A DNA stretch of 43,088 bases from Rubrivivax sp. (lineage in GTDB: Bacteria; Pseudomonadota; Gammaproteobacteria; Burkholderiales; Burkholderiaceae_C): assembly GCA_026125665.1 (NCBI GenBank), contig JAHCKS010000038.1, positions 1-43,088 on the forward strand. Reading direction: 5' to 3'. Below are positions 1 to 6,737 of the stretch, piece after piece (the first letter of the stretch is position 1; each line of letters opens with the position of its first letter). The notes under the pieces were generated by a model, which did no database searches, was not told where the DNA came from, and saw nothing but the letters and a program-made list of their open reading frames with translations. Both the position numbers and the translations under genes were made by a program.

Positions 1-910
1 CGGCCACGCCGCCCCCGGCGTAGCCGCCGTACCCCGTGCCGCCGTAGCTGCTGCCGTGCCGGCTGCCGGGTCCGCGGCCATGCCCCCCGGCGCCGCCATG
101 GCCCGAGTGGCCGCCCGGCCCTCCGAAGAAGCCTGCCCCTTCGCCGCCGTCGTCGTGGCCGTGCCCCCCGGGGCCACCGAGGGCCGGATCCAGCGGCCGG
201 CCGAGCGTGTCGAACTCGGTGGCCGCGCGGCCGGCCTCCCCCGCGCCCCCGGCCGCAGCGCGCTGCTGGCGCTGGCGCACCGCCAGCGACAGGGGCTGCA
301 CGCCGGCGTTGCGCAGCCGGGCGACGATGTCGGCGTAGGTCGCGCGCAGGTCGCCGGCAATCGAGCGGCTGATCTCGGCCTGCAGCACCTTGCGCACCTC
401 GGGCCGCTCGCTGACCGCAGCCACGCCCTTGATGACCGCGTGGCCGACGACTTCGGGCCGCAGCGGGTTGCGCACCGCGGTCTCGCCCTCCTGCCCGAGC
501 AGCGACCCGATGTAGCCGTCGAGCTCGCGCAGCTCCCACTCGCAGCCCGTGGCCACGTCGAGTGCGAATCGTTCGGCGCTGATCTTGCGTTCGACCTCCT
601 GGTCGTCGACCAGCGCCAGCGAATCCCAGTTGGTGGTCGCCTTGGCGGCATGCTCGCCGGGCGCCTGCGCTTCGCGCGCGATCCACTCGTCCATCGCCTC
701 GTTGAAGGCGAGCGTGAACACCGCCGACTTGCGGTTGAGCTCGAACTGGGCGGCCAGCAGGTCGTCGCGGCGCACCAGGTTGGGCGCCGACAACGCAGAC
801 AGGCCGAGGCTCTCGACGGTGCGATCCACCGCCGAACGCACGGCCAGTTTCAGTCGGTGGGCCGCCGCCTCCAGCTGGGCCGGCAGCCGGCGGTGAGTGG
901 GTACTTTCAT
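1..910 (-). CDS. DUF1631 family protein, N-terminal part (runs off the window)
   Basis: Open reading frame on the minus strand beginning at the ATG at 910 (MKVPTHRRLPAQLE) and still open at base 1, so about 303 residues of a longer protein are present. The first ~220 residues match my memory of the DUF1631 family of Burkholderiales and other proteobacteria, including a conserved stretch around FTLAFNEAMDEWI and NPLRP followed by a helical segment. DUF1631 proteins are usually 700-800 residues and have no established function. From about residue 245 the protein becomes a glycine/histidine-rich low-complexity segment (GGHGHDDGG, GGHSGHGG, GGTGYGGYAGGG) that continues to the window edge; this looks like a flexible linker or metal-binding stretch. 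The upstream region (911-1095) separates it from mscL. No convincing Shine-Dalgarno sequence is visible. The family call rests on remembered family features, not a search. Confidence 0.7.
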   Translation of the reverse strand, partial: MKVPTHRRLPAQLEAAAHRLKLAVRSAVDRTVESLGLSALSAPNLVRRDDLLAAQFELNRKSAVFTLAFNEAMDEWIAREAQAPGEHAAKATTNWDSLALVDDQEVERKISAERFALDVATGCEWELRELDGYIGSLLGQEGETAVRNPLRPEVVGHAVIKGVAAVSERPEVRKVLQAEISRSIAGDLRATYADIVARLRNAGVQPLSLAVRQRQQRAAAGGAGEAGRAATEFDTLGRPLDPALGGPGGHGHDDGGEGAGFFGGPGGHSGHGGAGGHGRGPGSRHGSSYGGTGYGGYAGGGVA

Positions 911-978
911 AGGTAAGGGGCAGGCCGCTGGAGTATGCGGCAACCCCCTACCCGGGTTGTGAAAAGGTGTGGGGGTGA

Positions 979-1014
979 AACCGGGCGCTGATCACGCGCT
1001 TGTGACGCCCGGTT
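979..1014 (-). terminator. Probable mscL terminator hairpin
   Basis: Perfect 9-bp inverted repeat AACCGGGCG (979-987) / CGCCCGGTT (1006-1014) with an 18-nt loop that can form a further TCAC/GTGA pairing. Read on the minus strand it lies about 80 nt past the mscL stop, and the descending arm runs into TTTCACC, with another T-rich stretch (CCTTTTC) further on. It also lies upstream of the DUF1631 gene, so an operator role is an alternative. Confidence 0.4.
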
Positions 1015-1095
1015 GCACGCTTCCCTAACTCGTGAGCGCCCCCCGAAGCACGGGCTTGTGGTCCCGCCGGCGGGGCGTGCGCCGGGGGGCGGGTC

Positions 1096-1515
1096 TCACT
1101 TCTTCAGGGAGTCGCGGATCTCGCGCAGCAGCAGCACGTCCTCCGGCGTGGGTGCCGGCGGCGCCGGCGGTGCAGGCGGCGCCTCGCGCTTCAGCCGGTT
1201 CATCTGCTTGACCATCAGGAAGATGATGAAGGCGAGGATGACGAAATTGAGCGCGATGGTGAGGAAGCTGCCGTAGGCGAACACGGCGCCGGCCTTCTTC
1301 GCCTCGGCCAGCGTGGTCACCGTCTGGCCGGCCAGCGGGATGAAGTAGTTGTTGAAGTCGAGGCCGCCGACGACCTTGCCGACGAGCGGCATGATGAGGT
1401 CGCCGACCATCGAGTCGACGATCTTGCCGAACGCGCCGCCGATGATCACGCCGACGGCGAGATCCATGACGTTGCCCTTGACGGCGAACTCCTTGAACTC
1501 GGACATGAAGCTCAC
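1096..1515 (-). CDS. mscL: Large-conductance mechanosensitive channel MscL
   Basis: Inner-membrane homopentameric channel that opens under membrane tension to release solutes on hypo-osmotic shock. The protein shows the family N-terminal amphipathic helix ([16 protein letters not shown]), the first transmembrane helix [19 protein letters not shown] with the glycine-rich pore lining, a periplasmic loop, TM2 ([19 protein letters not shown]), and a cytoplasmic C-terminal bundle ending in [16 protein letters not shown] Pro/Ala-rich linker ([10 protein letters not shown]) precedes that bundle. I chose the GTG at 1515 because an AGGAGG lies 8 nt upstream and the resulting start [10 protein letters not shown] matches family members. 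The ATG at 1506 would leave that motif 17 nt away, and the TTG at 1521 would be only 2 nt from it. Length is 139 residues, normal for the family. It is divergent from petA. Confidence 0.97.
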   Translation of the reverse strand: MSFMSEFKEFAVKGNVMDLAVGVIIGGAFGKIVDSMVGDLIMPLVGKVVGGLDFNNYFIPLAGQTVTTLAEAKKAGAVFAYGSFLTIALNFVILAFIIFLMVKQMNRLKREAPPAPPAPPAPTPEDVLLLREIRDSLKK

Positions 1516-1618
1516 GTGCAAGCCCTCCTGGCTGTGTTGCTGTGGGTCCGCGCTGCGACACCGGGCCCGCAGCGGCGCGCGGCATGTTAGCGGCCGCGGA
1601 TGGCCCGGGCCCCTCGGC

Positions 1619-1624
1619 TAGAAT
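1619..1624 (+). promoter_or_regulatory. Candidate -10 box for petABC
   Basis: TAGAAT lies 41 bp upstream of the petA start in the divergent mscL/petA spacer, followed by an AT-richer stretch (TCTTGATTGA) that is unusual in this GC-rich DNA. No good -35 hexamer is visible at 17 bp, so the call rests on the -10 match and position only. Confidence 0.35.
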
Positions 1625-1665
1625 TCTTGATTGACCCCAACATTGCACCCGAGCTGAGGAAAGTC

Positions 1666-2316
1666 ATGAGCGAGGCGATGAGCGCAGCGGCCGTCGGCGT
1701 TGCGGGCAGCGGCACCCCCGGCGAGGCCGGCGGCGTCGACAAGGACCGCCGCACCTGGATCGCCATCACCTGCGGCGTCGGCGCCGTCGGCGGCGTGGCC
1801 ACCGCGGTGCCCTTCGTCGCCAGCTTCGCGCCGTCGGAACGTGCGCGCGCCGCTGGGGCACCGGTGCAGGTGGACATCAGCGGCGTCAAGCCCGGCGAGA
1901 AGCTGGTCGTCGAGTGGCGCGGCAAGCCGGTGTGGATCGTGCGCCGCACGCCCGAGCAGCTGGAGTCGCTGAAGAAGACCGAGCCGCTGGTGGCCGATCC
2001 GAACAGCCAGCGCACGCAGTACCCGACACCGGATTACGCGAAGAACCAGTACCGCTCGATCAAGCCCGAGGTGTTCGTCGGCGTGGGCATCTGCTCGCAC
2101 CTGGGCTGCTCGCCGGTGGACAAGTTCACCCCGGGTGCGCAGCCTTCGCTGCCCGACGACTGGGCCGGCGGCTTCCTGTGCCCCTGCCACGGCTCGACCT
2201 TCGACTTCGCCGGGCGCGTGTTCAAGAACAAGCCGGCGCCCGACAACCTCGAGGTGCCGCCGCACATGTACGTTTCCGACACCGTGCTGCTGATCGGCGA
2301 GGACAAGAAGGCCTGA
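1666..2316 (+). CDS. petA: Ubiquinol-cytochrome c reductase, Rieske iron-sulfur subunit
   Basis: Carries the [2Fe-2S] cluster that takes the first electron from ubiquinol in the cytochrome bc1 complex and passes it to cytochrome c1. Cluster ligands are visible in the two Rieske boxes CSHLGC (C143, H145, C148) and CPCHGS (C172, C174, H175). The two flanking cysteines of these boxes form the usual disulfide. An N-terminal membrane anchor follows KDRRTW, which resembles a twin-arginine signal (R-R-T-W, then ITCGVGAVGGVATAV). I chose the ATG at 1666 because GAGGAAAG ends two to three bases upstream and it gives a 216-residue protein, close to the family norm. An upstream ATG at 1600 would add 22 residues without a ribosome site. 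First gene of petABC. Confidence 0.96.
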   Translation: MSEAMSAAAVGVAGSGTPGEAGGVDKDRRTWIAITCGVGAVGGVATAVPFVASFAPSERARAAGAPVQVDISGVKPGEKLVVEWRGKPVWIVRRTPEQLESLKKTEPLVADPNSQRTQYPTPDYAKNQYRSIKPEVFVGVGICSHLGCSPVDKFTPGAQPSLPDDWAGGFLCPCHGSTFDFAGRVFKNKPAPDNLEVPPHMYVSDTVLLIGEDKKA

Positions 2317-2392
2317 AGAGCAAACGCGCGCCGCGGCCGCCCGGCCGGCGCGAGGCGACAGGCACCCCCAGAAGAGTCACCGAGGCATCTCC

Positions 2393-3799
2393 ATGGCTGA
2401 ATTCAAGGAAGCGCCGGCAGGCGCGTCGGCGCTGACGCAGGCCACCGTGTGGCTGGAGAACCGGTTCCCGACCGCGTTCGAGGCCTACCGCGTGCACATG
2501 TCGGAGTACTACGCGCCGAAGAACTTCAACTGGATGTACTTCTTCGGCTCGCTGGCGATGGTGGTGCTGGTGATCCAGATCGTCACCGGCATCTTCCTCG
2601 TCATGCACTACAAGCCCGACGCGGCGACGGCCTTCGCGTCGGTCGAGTACATCATGCGCGACGTGCCGTGGGGCTGGCTGATGCGCTACATGCACAGCAC
2701 GGGCGCCTCGGCGTTCTTCATCGTCGTGTACCTGCACATGTGGCGCGGCATGGTCTACGGCAGCTACCGCAAGCCGCGCGAGCTGGTGTGGATCTTCGGC
2801 TGCGCGATCTTCCTCGCGCTGATGGCCGAGGCCTTCATGGGCTACCTGCTGCCCTGGGGCCAGATGAGCTACTGGGGCGCGCAGGTCATCATCAACCTGT
2901 TCGCCGCCATTCCCTTCGTCGGCGAGGACCTCGCCATCCTGATCCGCGGCGACTACGTCGTCGGCGACGCGACGCTGAACCGCTTCTTCAGCTTCCACGT
3001 CATCGCCGTGCCGCTGGTGCTGATCGGCCTCGTCGTTGCGCACATCTTCGCGCTGCACGACGTCGGCTCGAACAACCCCGACGGCGTCGAGATCAAGGCC
3101 ACGAAGGACCCGAAGACCGGGCGGCCGCTGGACGGCATCCCGTTCCACCCCTACTACACGGTGCACGACCTGCTGGGCGTCGGCGTCTTCCTGATCGTCT
3201 TCTCGGCCATCGTCTTCTTCGCGCCCGAGCTCGGCGGCTACTTCCTCGAGTTCAACAACTTCATCCCGGCCGACCCGCTGAAGACGCCGGCGCACATCGC
3301 GCCGGTGTGGTACTTCACGCCGTACTACTCGATGCTGCGCGCCACCACCGACGTGATGGTGAACTGGCTCGTCGGCATCACGCTCGTCGGCGGCGTGCTC
3401 GCGATCCTGCTGGGCGGCCTGTCCAGCCGCGGCAAGGTGGCGGTCGGCGTCGCGGCAGTGGTCTTCGCCGCGCTGCTGAAGACCTTCGATGCCAAGTTCT
3501 GGGGCGTCGTCGTGATGGGCGCGGCAGTGCTGATCCTGTTCGCGCTGCCGTGGCTCGATCGCAGCCCGGTGAAGAGCATCCGCTACCGGCCGGGCTGGAA
3601 CGTGTGGCTGTACGGCATCTTCGTCGTCGTCTTCCTCGTGCTCGGCTACCTGGGCATCAAGCCGCCGTCGGAGATGGGCACGCTCGTCTCCCAGATCGGC
3701 ACGCTCTTCTACTTCGGCTTCTTCCTGCTCATGCCGTGGTGGAGCCGCATCGGGGAGTTCAAGCCCGTGCCGGAGCGCGTGCGGTTCGAAGCGCACTGA
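2393..3799 (+). CDS. petB: Cytochrome b subunit of the bc1 complex
   Basis: Membrane core of complex III, holding hemes bL and bH and both quinone sites. The sequence shows the cytochrome b pattern of two pairs of heme-ligand histidines on helices B and D: within MRYMHSTGASAFFIVVYLHM and within FFSFHVIAVPLVLIGLVVAH. It also has the b-type motif FMGYLLPWGQMSYWGAQVI after helix C and the Qo-site region around PVWYFTPYYSMLRA. At 468 residues it has the C-terminal extra helices seen in betaproteobacteria. GAGG lies 7 nt before the ATG. The gene follows petA by 76 nt and precedes petC by 42 nt, so the three are almost certainly co-transcribed. Confidence 0.97.
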   Translation: MAEFKEAPAGASALTQATVWLENRFPTAFEAYRVHMSEYYAPKNFNWMYFFGSLAMVVLVIQIVTGIFLVMHYKPDAATAFASVEYIMRDVPWGWLMRYMHSTGASAFFIVVYLHMWRGMVYGSYRKPRELVWIFGCAIFLALMAEAFMGYLLPWGQMSYWGAQVIINLFAAIPFVGEDLAILIRGDYVVGDATLNRFFSFHVIAVPLVLIGLVVAHIFALHDVGSNNPDGVEIKATKDPKTGRPLDGIPFHPYYTVHDLLGVGVFLIVFSAIVFFAPELGGYFLEFNNFIPADPLKTPAHIAPVWYFTPYYSMLRATTDVMVNWLVGITLVGGVLAILLGGLSSRGKVAVGVAAVVFAALLKTFDAKFWGVVVMGAAVLILFALPWLDRSPVKSIRYRPGWNVWLYGIFVVVFLVLGYLGIKPPSEMGTLVSQIGTLFYFGFFLLMPWWSRIGEFKPVPERVRFEAH

Positions 3800-3841
3800 A
3801 CGCACGCTGCCCTTGCGAACCGAGCCGAACCCGAGACCCTC

Positions 3842-4621
3842 ATGAAGAAGATCCTCTCCACGCTGGCGCTGTCGCTGCTGGCCGTGCTGACGGCCGTGCC
3901 GGCGCTCGCCGCCAGCGAAGGCATCGCCTGGGACCGCTTCCCGCAGCAGCGCGTGGGCGACATGGCGGCGCTGCAGAACGGCGCCAAGCTCTTCGTCAAC
4001 CACTGCCTCAACTGCCATGCCGCCGGGTACATGCGCTACAACCGGCTGCGCGACATCGGCCTGACCGAGCAGCAGATCAAGGACAACCTCGTCTTCACCG
4101 GCGCCAAGGTCGGCGAGACGATGCAGTCGGCGCTCGACCCCAAGGACGCCAAGGAGTGGTTCGGCGCGGTGCCGCCCGACCTGACGCTGATCGCCCGCTC
4201 GCGCGCCGACGCCAGCAAGGGCAGCGGCGCCGACTACCTCTACACCTACCTGCGCGCCTACGTGCGCGACGAGACCAAGGCCACCGGCTGGGACAACCTC
4301 GCCTTCCCCGGCGTGGCCATGCCGCACGTGCTGTGGGAGCTGCAGGGCACGCAGCGGGCCGTCTACGAGACGCAGAAGGACCCGCACGACGCGAACAAGA
4401 CGGTGCACGTGTTCAAGGGCTACGAACTGGCGAGCCCGGGGCGCCTGACGCCGGCCCAGTACAACGAGACGGTGGCCGACCTCGTCGCGTTCCTGCAGTG
4501 GATGGGCGAACCGAACCAGGCCAGCCGCGTGCGGCTGGGCGTGTGGGTGCTGCTCTTCCTCGGTGTGTTCACGGTCGTCGCCTGGCGCCTCAACGCGGCG
4601 TACTGGAAGGACGTCAAGTAG
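3842..4621 (+). CDS. petC: Cytochrome c1 of the bc1 complex
   Basis: Periplasmic membrane-anchored c-type cytochrome that accepts electrons from the Rieske centre. It has a cleavable signal peptide (MKKILSTLALSLLAVLTAVPALAA), a single heme-binding motif CLNCH (C55, C58, H59), and a C-terminal anchor (LGVWVLLFLGVFTVVAW) followed by a short positively charged tail ending KDVK. The likely sixth heme ligand is the methionine in FPGVAMPHVLW. Length is 259 residues, typical of betaproteobacterial cytochrome c1. It is the last gene of the petABC operon and is followed 10 nt after its stop by a large palindrome. Confidence 0.96.
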   Translation: MKKILSTLALSLLAVLTAVPALAASEGIAWDRFPQQRVGDMAALQNGAKLFVNHCLNCHAAGYMRYNRLRDIGLTEQQIKDNLVFTGAKVGETMQSALDPKDAKEWFGAVPPDLTLIARSRADASKGSGADYLYTYLRAYVRDETKATGWDNLAFPGVAMPHVLWELQGTQRAVYETQKDPHDANKTVHVFKGYELASPGRLTPAQYNETVADLVAFLQWMGEPNQASRVRLGVWVLLFLGVFTVVAWRLNAAYWKDVK

Positions 4622-4630
4622 GTCCGCCTG

Positions 4631-4654
4631 CCGGCCGGGCCCGGGCCCGGCCGG
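4631..4654 (+). terminator. 24-nt perfect palindrome after petC
   Basis: Perfectly self-complementary run of G and C starting 10 nt after the petC stop; it can form a stem of about 10 bp with a 4-nt loop. There is no T-tract, so it may attenuate transcription or protect the 3' end rather than fully terminate before sspA. Confidence 0.4.
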
Positions 4655-4754
4655 GCCGCCACGGGGCTGCCGGCACCCGCGGCGTGCCGTTTGCAGCTTC
4701 GCTCGACATGCCGACTTCGGCTTCTCTCTTCATTCCCGACGAGGGCTCCACGCC

Positions 4755-5366
4755 ATGATGGTGCTGTATTCCGGAACCACCGACCCCTACTCGCACCGCT
4801 GCCGCTTCGTGCTGTTCGAGAAGGGCATGGACTTCGAGATCCGCGACGTCGACATCTTCGCGAAGCCCGAGGACATCGCGCTGATGAACCCGTACAACGA
4901 GGTGCCCATCCTGGTGGAGCGCGACCTCATCCTGTACGAGAGCCACATCATCAACGAGTACATCGACGAGCGCTTTCCGCACCCGCAGCTGATGCCGGGC
5001 GACCCGGTGGCGCGGGCACGCGTGCGCCTGTTCCTCTTCAACTTCGAGAAGGAACTGTTCGCCAACGTCAACCTGCTCGAGGGCCGCGGCACCAAGGCCA
5101 CCGAGAAGCAGCTGGAGAAGGCGCGCGAGCAGATCCGCGACCGGCTCACCCAGCTGGCCCCGATCTTCCTGAAGAACCGGTACATGCTGGGTGACGACTT
5201 CAGCATGCTCGACGTGGCCATCGCGCCGCTCTTGTGGCGTCTGGACTACTACGGCATCGACCTGAGCAAGAACGCCGTGCCGCTGCTGAAGTACGCCGAG
5301 CGCATCTTCTCGCGCCCCGCGTACATCGAGGCGCTGACGCCTTCCGAGAAGGTGATGCGCAAGTAG
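4755..5366 (+). CDS. sspA: Stringent starvation protein A (GST-fold RNA polymerase-associated protein)
   Basis: SspA binds RNA polymerase and alters transcription in stationary phase and stress. The protein has a glutathione-S-transferase-like thioredoxin fold at the N-terminus (MMVLYSGTTDPYSHRCRFVL, with NEVPILVERD and LYESHIINEYIDERFPHP) and an alpha-helical C-terminal domain (YMLGDDFSMLDVAIAPLLWRL). The PHPQLMP segment belongs to the region conserved in SspA. GAGGG lies 9 nt before the first of two tandem ATGs (4755, 4758), so either may be used. It sits directly behind petABC and ahead of sspB, an arrangement common in beta- and gammaproteobacteria. Length is 203 residues, normal. Confidence 0.95.
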   Translation: MMVLYSGTTDPYSHRCRFVLFEKGMDFEIRDVDIFAKPEDIALMNPYNEVPILVERDLILYESHIINEYIDERFPHPQLMPGDPVARARVRLFLFNFEKELFANVNLLEGRGTKATEKQLEKAREQIRDRLTQLAPIFLKNRYMLGDDFSMLDVAIAPLLWRLDYYGIDLSKNAVPLLKYAERIFSRPAYIEALTPSEKVMRK

Positions 5367-5369
5367 ATG

Positions 5370-5420
5370 ATCCCCCCGCGAAGCGGCTTCGCCGCCTCCC
5401 CCCCGGGGGGGCCGAGCCCG
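5370..5420. repeat. GC-rich dispersed-type palindromic repeat between sspA and sspB
   Basis: Core palindrome GCGAAGC-G-GCTTCGC (5378-5392) flanked by runs of C and G (CCCCCC before, then a C-run and a G-run), beginning just past the sspA stop. Elements of this style are scattered through intergenic regions of many Burkholderiales genomes, from memory. A related core (GCTTCGCGGCGAAGC) is present near 14506-14520. The rest of the gap to sspB holds further GC-rich inverted repeats but no gene. Confidence 0.4.
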
Positions 5421-5547
5421 GACACGAGAGGTCCGGTGGATCTCTCGCGCCTGCCGAGGAGCCGGGCCCCCGGGCCCGGCGCGGCCCGCAAGGCACGCCT
5501 GCGGCCCGGCAAAGCCGGTTCCGCGGCGTCCGCCTGGCACTGACACC

Positions 5548-6180
5548 ATGGGTACGGGCGGAAGCTCCGACAACGCCGGCACGCCGACGCGCCCCTATCT
5601 GCTGCGCGCGCTGCACGAGTGGTGCGTGGACAACGGCTTCACGCCGTTCATCGCCGTGCATGTCGACGCCAGCGTGCAGGTGCCGGCCGAGCACGTGAAG
5701 AACCACGAGATCGTGCTCAACATCGGCTTCGACGCCACGAGCGGCCTCAAGCTCGGCAACGAGTTCATCGAGTTCAAGGCGCGCTTCAGGGGCGTGCAGC
5801 GCGAGATCGTCGTGCCGGTGGACCACGTGGTGGCCATCTACGCCCGCGAGAACGGCCAGGGCATGGCCTTCCCGATGCCGGCCGGCACCGGCGGCGAAGC
5901 GGGCCCCTCGGGCGTGGCCGGGCAGCCGCCACAAGCAGCCCCGGCGGGCGCTGCCGTGCAGCCCGTGCAGCCACCCGCGGCGAGCGCTCCGCGCGGCCGC
6001 TCCGCGACGCCCCCGTTGCGCCTGGCTCGACAGGAAGTCGCGCCGGCAGGCGGCCTGCCCGCCGCACCGCGCGGGCCCGCGTCCGGACCGGCCGCGAGCC
6101 CATCCCCCGCTGGCCCGGCACCCACCCCTCCGCCGCCCGACCCCGGAGCCCCGCGCCCGTCGCTCAAGCGCATCAAGTAG
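5548..6180 (+). CDS. sspB: ClpXP protease specificity-enhancing factor SspB
   Basis: Adaptor that delivers ssrA-tagged and other substrates to the ClpXP protease. Residues ~13-110 form the SspB fold (RPYLLRALHEWCVDNGFTP, HEIVLNIGFDATSGLKLGNE, FKARFRGVQREIVVPVDHVVAIYARENGQGMAF). Beyond that lies a ~95-residue low-complexity tail rich in Pro, Ala and Gly, ending in the short conserved-looking motif PSLKRIK. In E. coli SspB the extreme C-terminus (ALRVVK-like) is the ClpX-docking peptide on a flexible linker, so the architecture fits although the linker is long. At 210 residues it exceeds the usual ~150-165. No clear ribosome-binding site precedes the ATG. It lies downstream of sspA across a 181-nt repeat-rich gap. 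Confidence 0.93.
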   Translation: MGTGGSSDNAGTPTRPYLLRALHEWCVDNGFTPFIAVHVDASVQVPAEHVKNHEIVLNIGFDATSGLKLGNEFIEFKARFRGVQREIVVPVDHVVAIYARENGQGMAFPMPAGTGGEAGPSGVAGQPPQAAPAGAAVQPVQPPAASAPRGRSATPPLRLARQEVAPAGGLPAAPRGPASGPAASPSPAGPAPTPPPPDPGAPRPSLKRIK

Positions 6181-6256
6181 CGCCCCGGCGTCGGCGCCGG
6201 ATACAGCACGTGACGCCTCGTCGCGGCGCGCAGCGGGTGCGCCGGGGGGCCGCTCC

Positions 6257-6262
6257 TACAAT
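6257..6262 (+). promoter_or_regulatory. Candidate -10 box for tRNA-Thr
   Basis: TACAAT ends 11 bp before the first base of the tRNA, as expected for a start site just ahead of the mature 5' end. No convincing -35 hexamer is present 17 bp upstream (CGGGTG). Confidence 0.4.
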
Positions 6263-6273
6263 CGGCCCCCCTG

Positions 6274-6349
6274 GCCGGCTTAGCTCAGCTGGTAGAGCAC
6301 CCGCCTTGTAAGCGGAAGGTCGTCCGTTCGATTCGGACAGCCGGCACCA
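6274..6349 (+). tRNA. tRNA-Thr (anticodon UGU)
   Basis: 76-nt tRNA with all four arms: acceptor GCCGGCT/AGCCGGC, D arm GCTC-AGCTGGTA-GAGC, anticodon loop CTTGTAA giving anticodon TGT (reads ACA), variable loop AGGTC, T arm GTCCG-TTCGATT-CGGAC, discriminator A and encoded CCA. The first pair of the anticodon stem is C/A (CCCGC opposite GCGGA), a single mismatch. Overall layout matches proteobacterial tRNA-Thr(UGU). Confidence 0.97.
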
Positions 6350-6378
6350 TCAGGGTGGAAGAACAGGCGCACGCCGCC

Positions 6379-6402
6379 GGTCCGCAGTCACGTCTGCGGG
6401 CC
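6379..6402. terminator. Hairpin between tRNA-Thr and dciA
   Basis: GGTCCGCAG (6379-6387) / CTGCGGGCC (6394-6402) with a TCACGT loop gives a 9-bp stem containing one T-G pair. It lies 30 nt after the tRNA and just past the stop of the convergent dciA-like gene, so it could end both transcripts. There is no T-run on either side. Confidence 0.35.
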
Positions 6403-6413
6403 CGGAGGCGGCA

Positions 6414-6722
6414 TCACGAACCCCGAGGCCGAACCTTGACCTTCACCGGCGGCGCCAGCCACCCCCTGGCCGCAAGCGCGCTTTCGATCTCCGGCAGAAG
6501 CTGGCGCAGCTTGGCCGCCGCCGAGGCATGTTCGGCCAGGATCACCCAGGTCTGGTCGTCCAGCGCGCCGGGGCGCGCCGCGGCAGCCAGTTCCGGCGGC
6601 AGCAGCGGCACCACGGCGGCGAAGCGCGCCTGCGATTCGGCCAGCCGCGCCAGCAGGTTCGCGAGCGTGTCGTTGTCGCGCAGCGCGCGGCCGAGCGACG
6701 AGGCCGGTGCAGGGGCCACCAT
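6414..6722 (-). CDS. dciA: DciA-like (DUF721) replicative helicase loader
   Basis: 102-residue protein with the DUF721 pattern: an N-terminal helical segment (ASSLGRALRDNDTLANLLARLAESQ), then a compact domain in which a W followed by alternating hydrophobics (QTWVILAEHASAAAKLRQLLPEI) precedes a C-terminal basic tail (VKVKVRPRGS). DciA proteins load the DnaB helicase in bacteria that lack DnaC. Betaproteobacterial members are small and, as I recall, often sit next to an M23 peptidase and secA, as here. The start at 6722 is only 15 bp from the divergent start of the M23 gene, so its promoter must lie inside that gene. ATG and GTG are adjacent at the start. The family call is from pattern and context; the protein diverges strongly in sequence. 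Confidence 0.65.
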   Translation of the reverse strand: MVAPAPASSLGRALRDNDTLANLLARLAESQARFAAVVPLLPPELAAAARPGALDDQTWVILAEHASAAAKLRQLLPEIESALAARGWLAPPVKVKVRPRGS

Positions 6723-6737
6723 GCAAGGAGTCTAGCG

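Noticed and set aside
56-916. Plus-strand open frame of 286 residues opposite the DUF1631 gene
   Set aside because: Composition is Arg/Ala/Gly-rich with no family features, and the minus strand carries a recognisable protein; the frame is open because of high GC.
2222-4408. Minus-strand 728-residue open frame opposite petB/petC
   Set aside because: Arg/His/Glu-rich shadow sequence with no motifs, opposite well-defined cytochrome genes.
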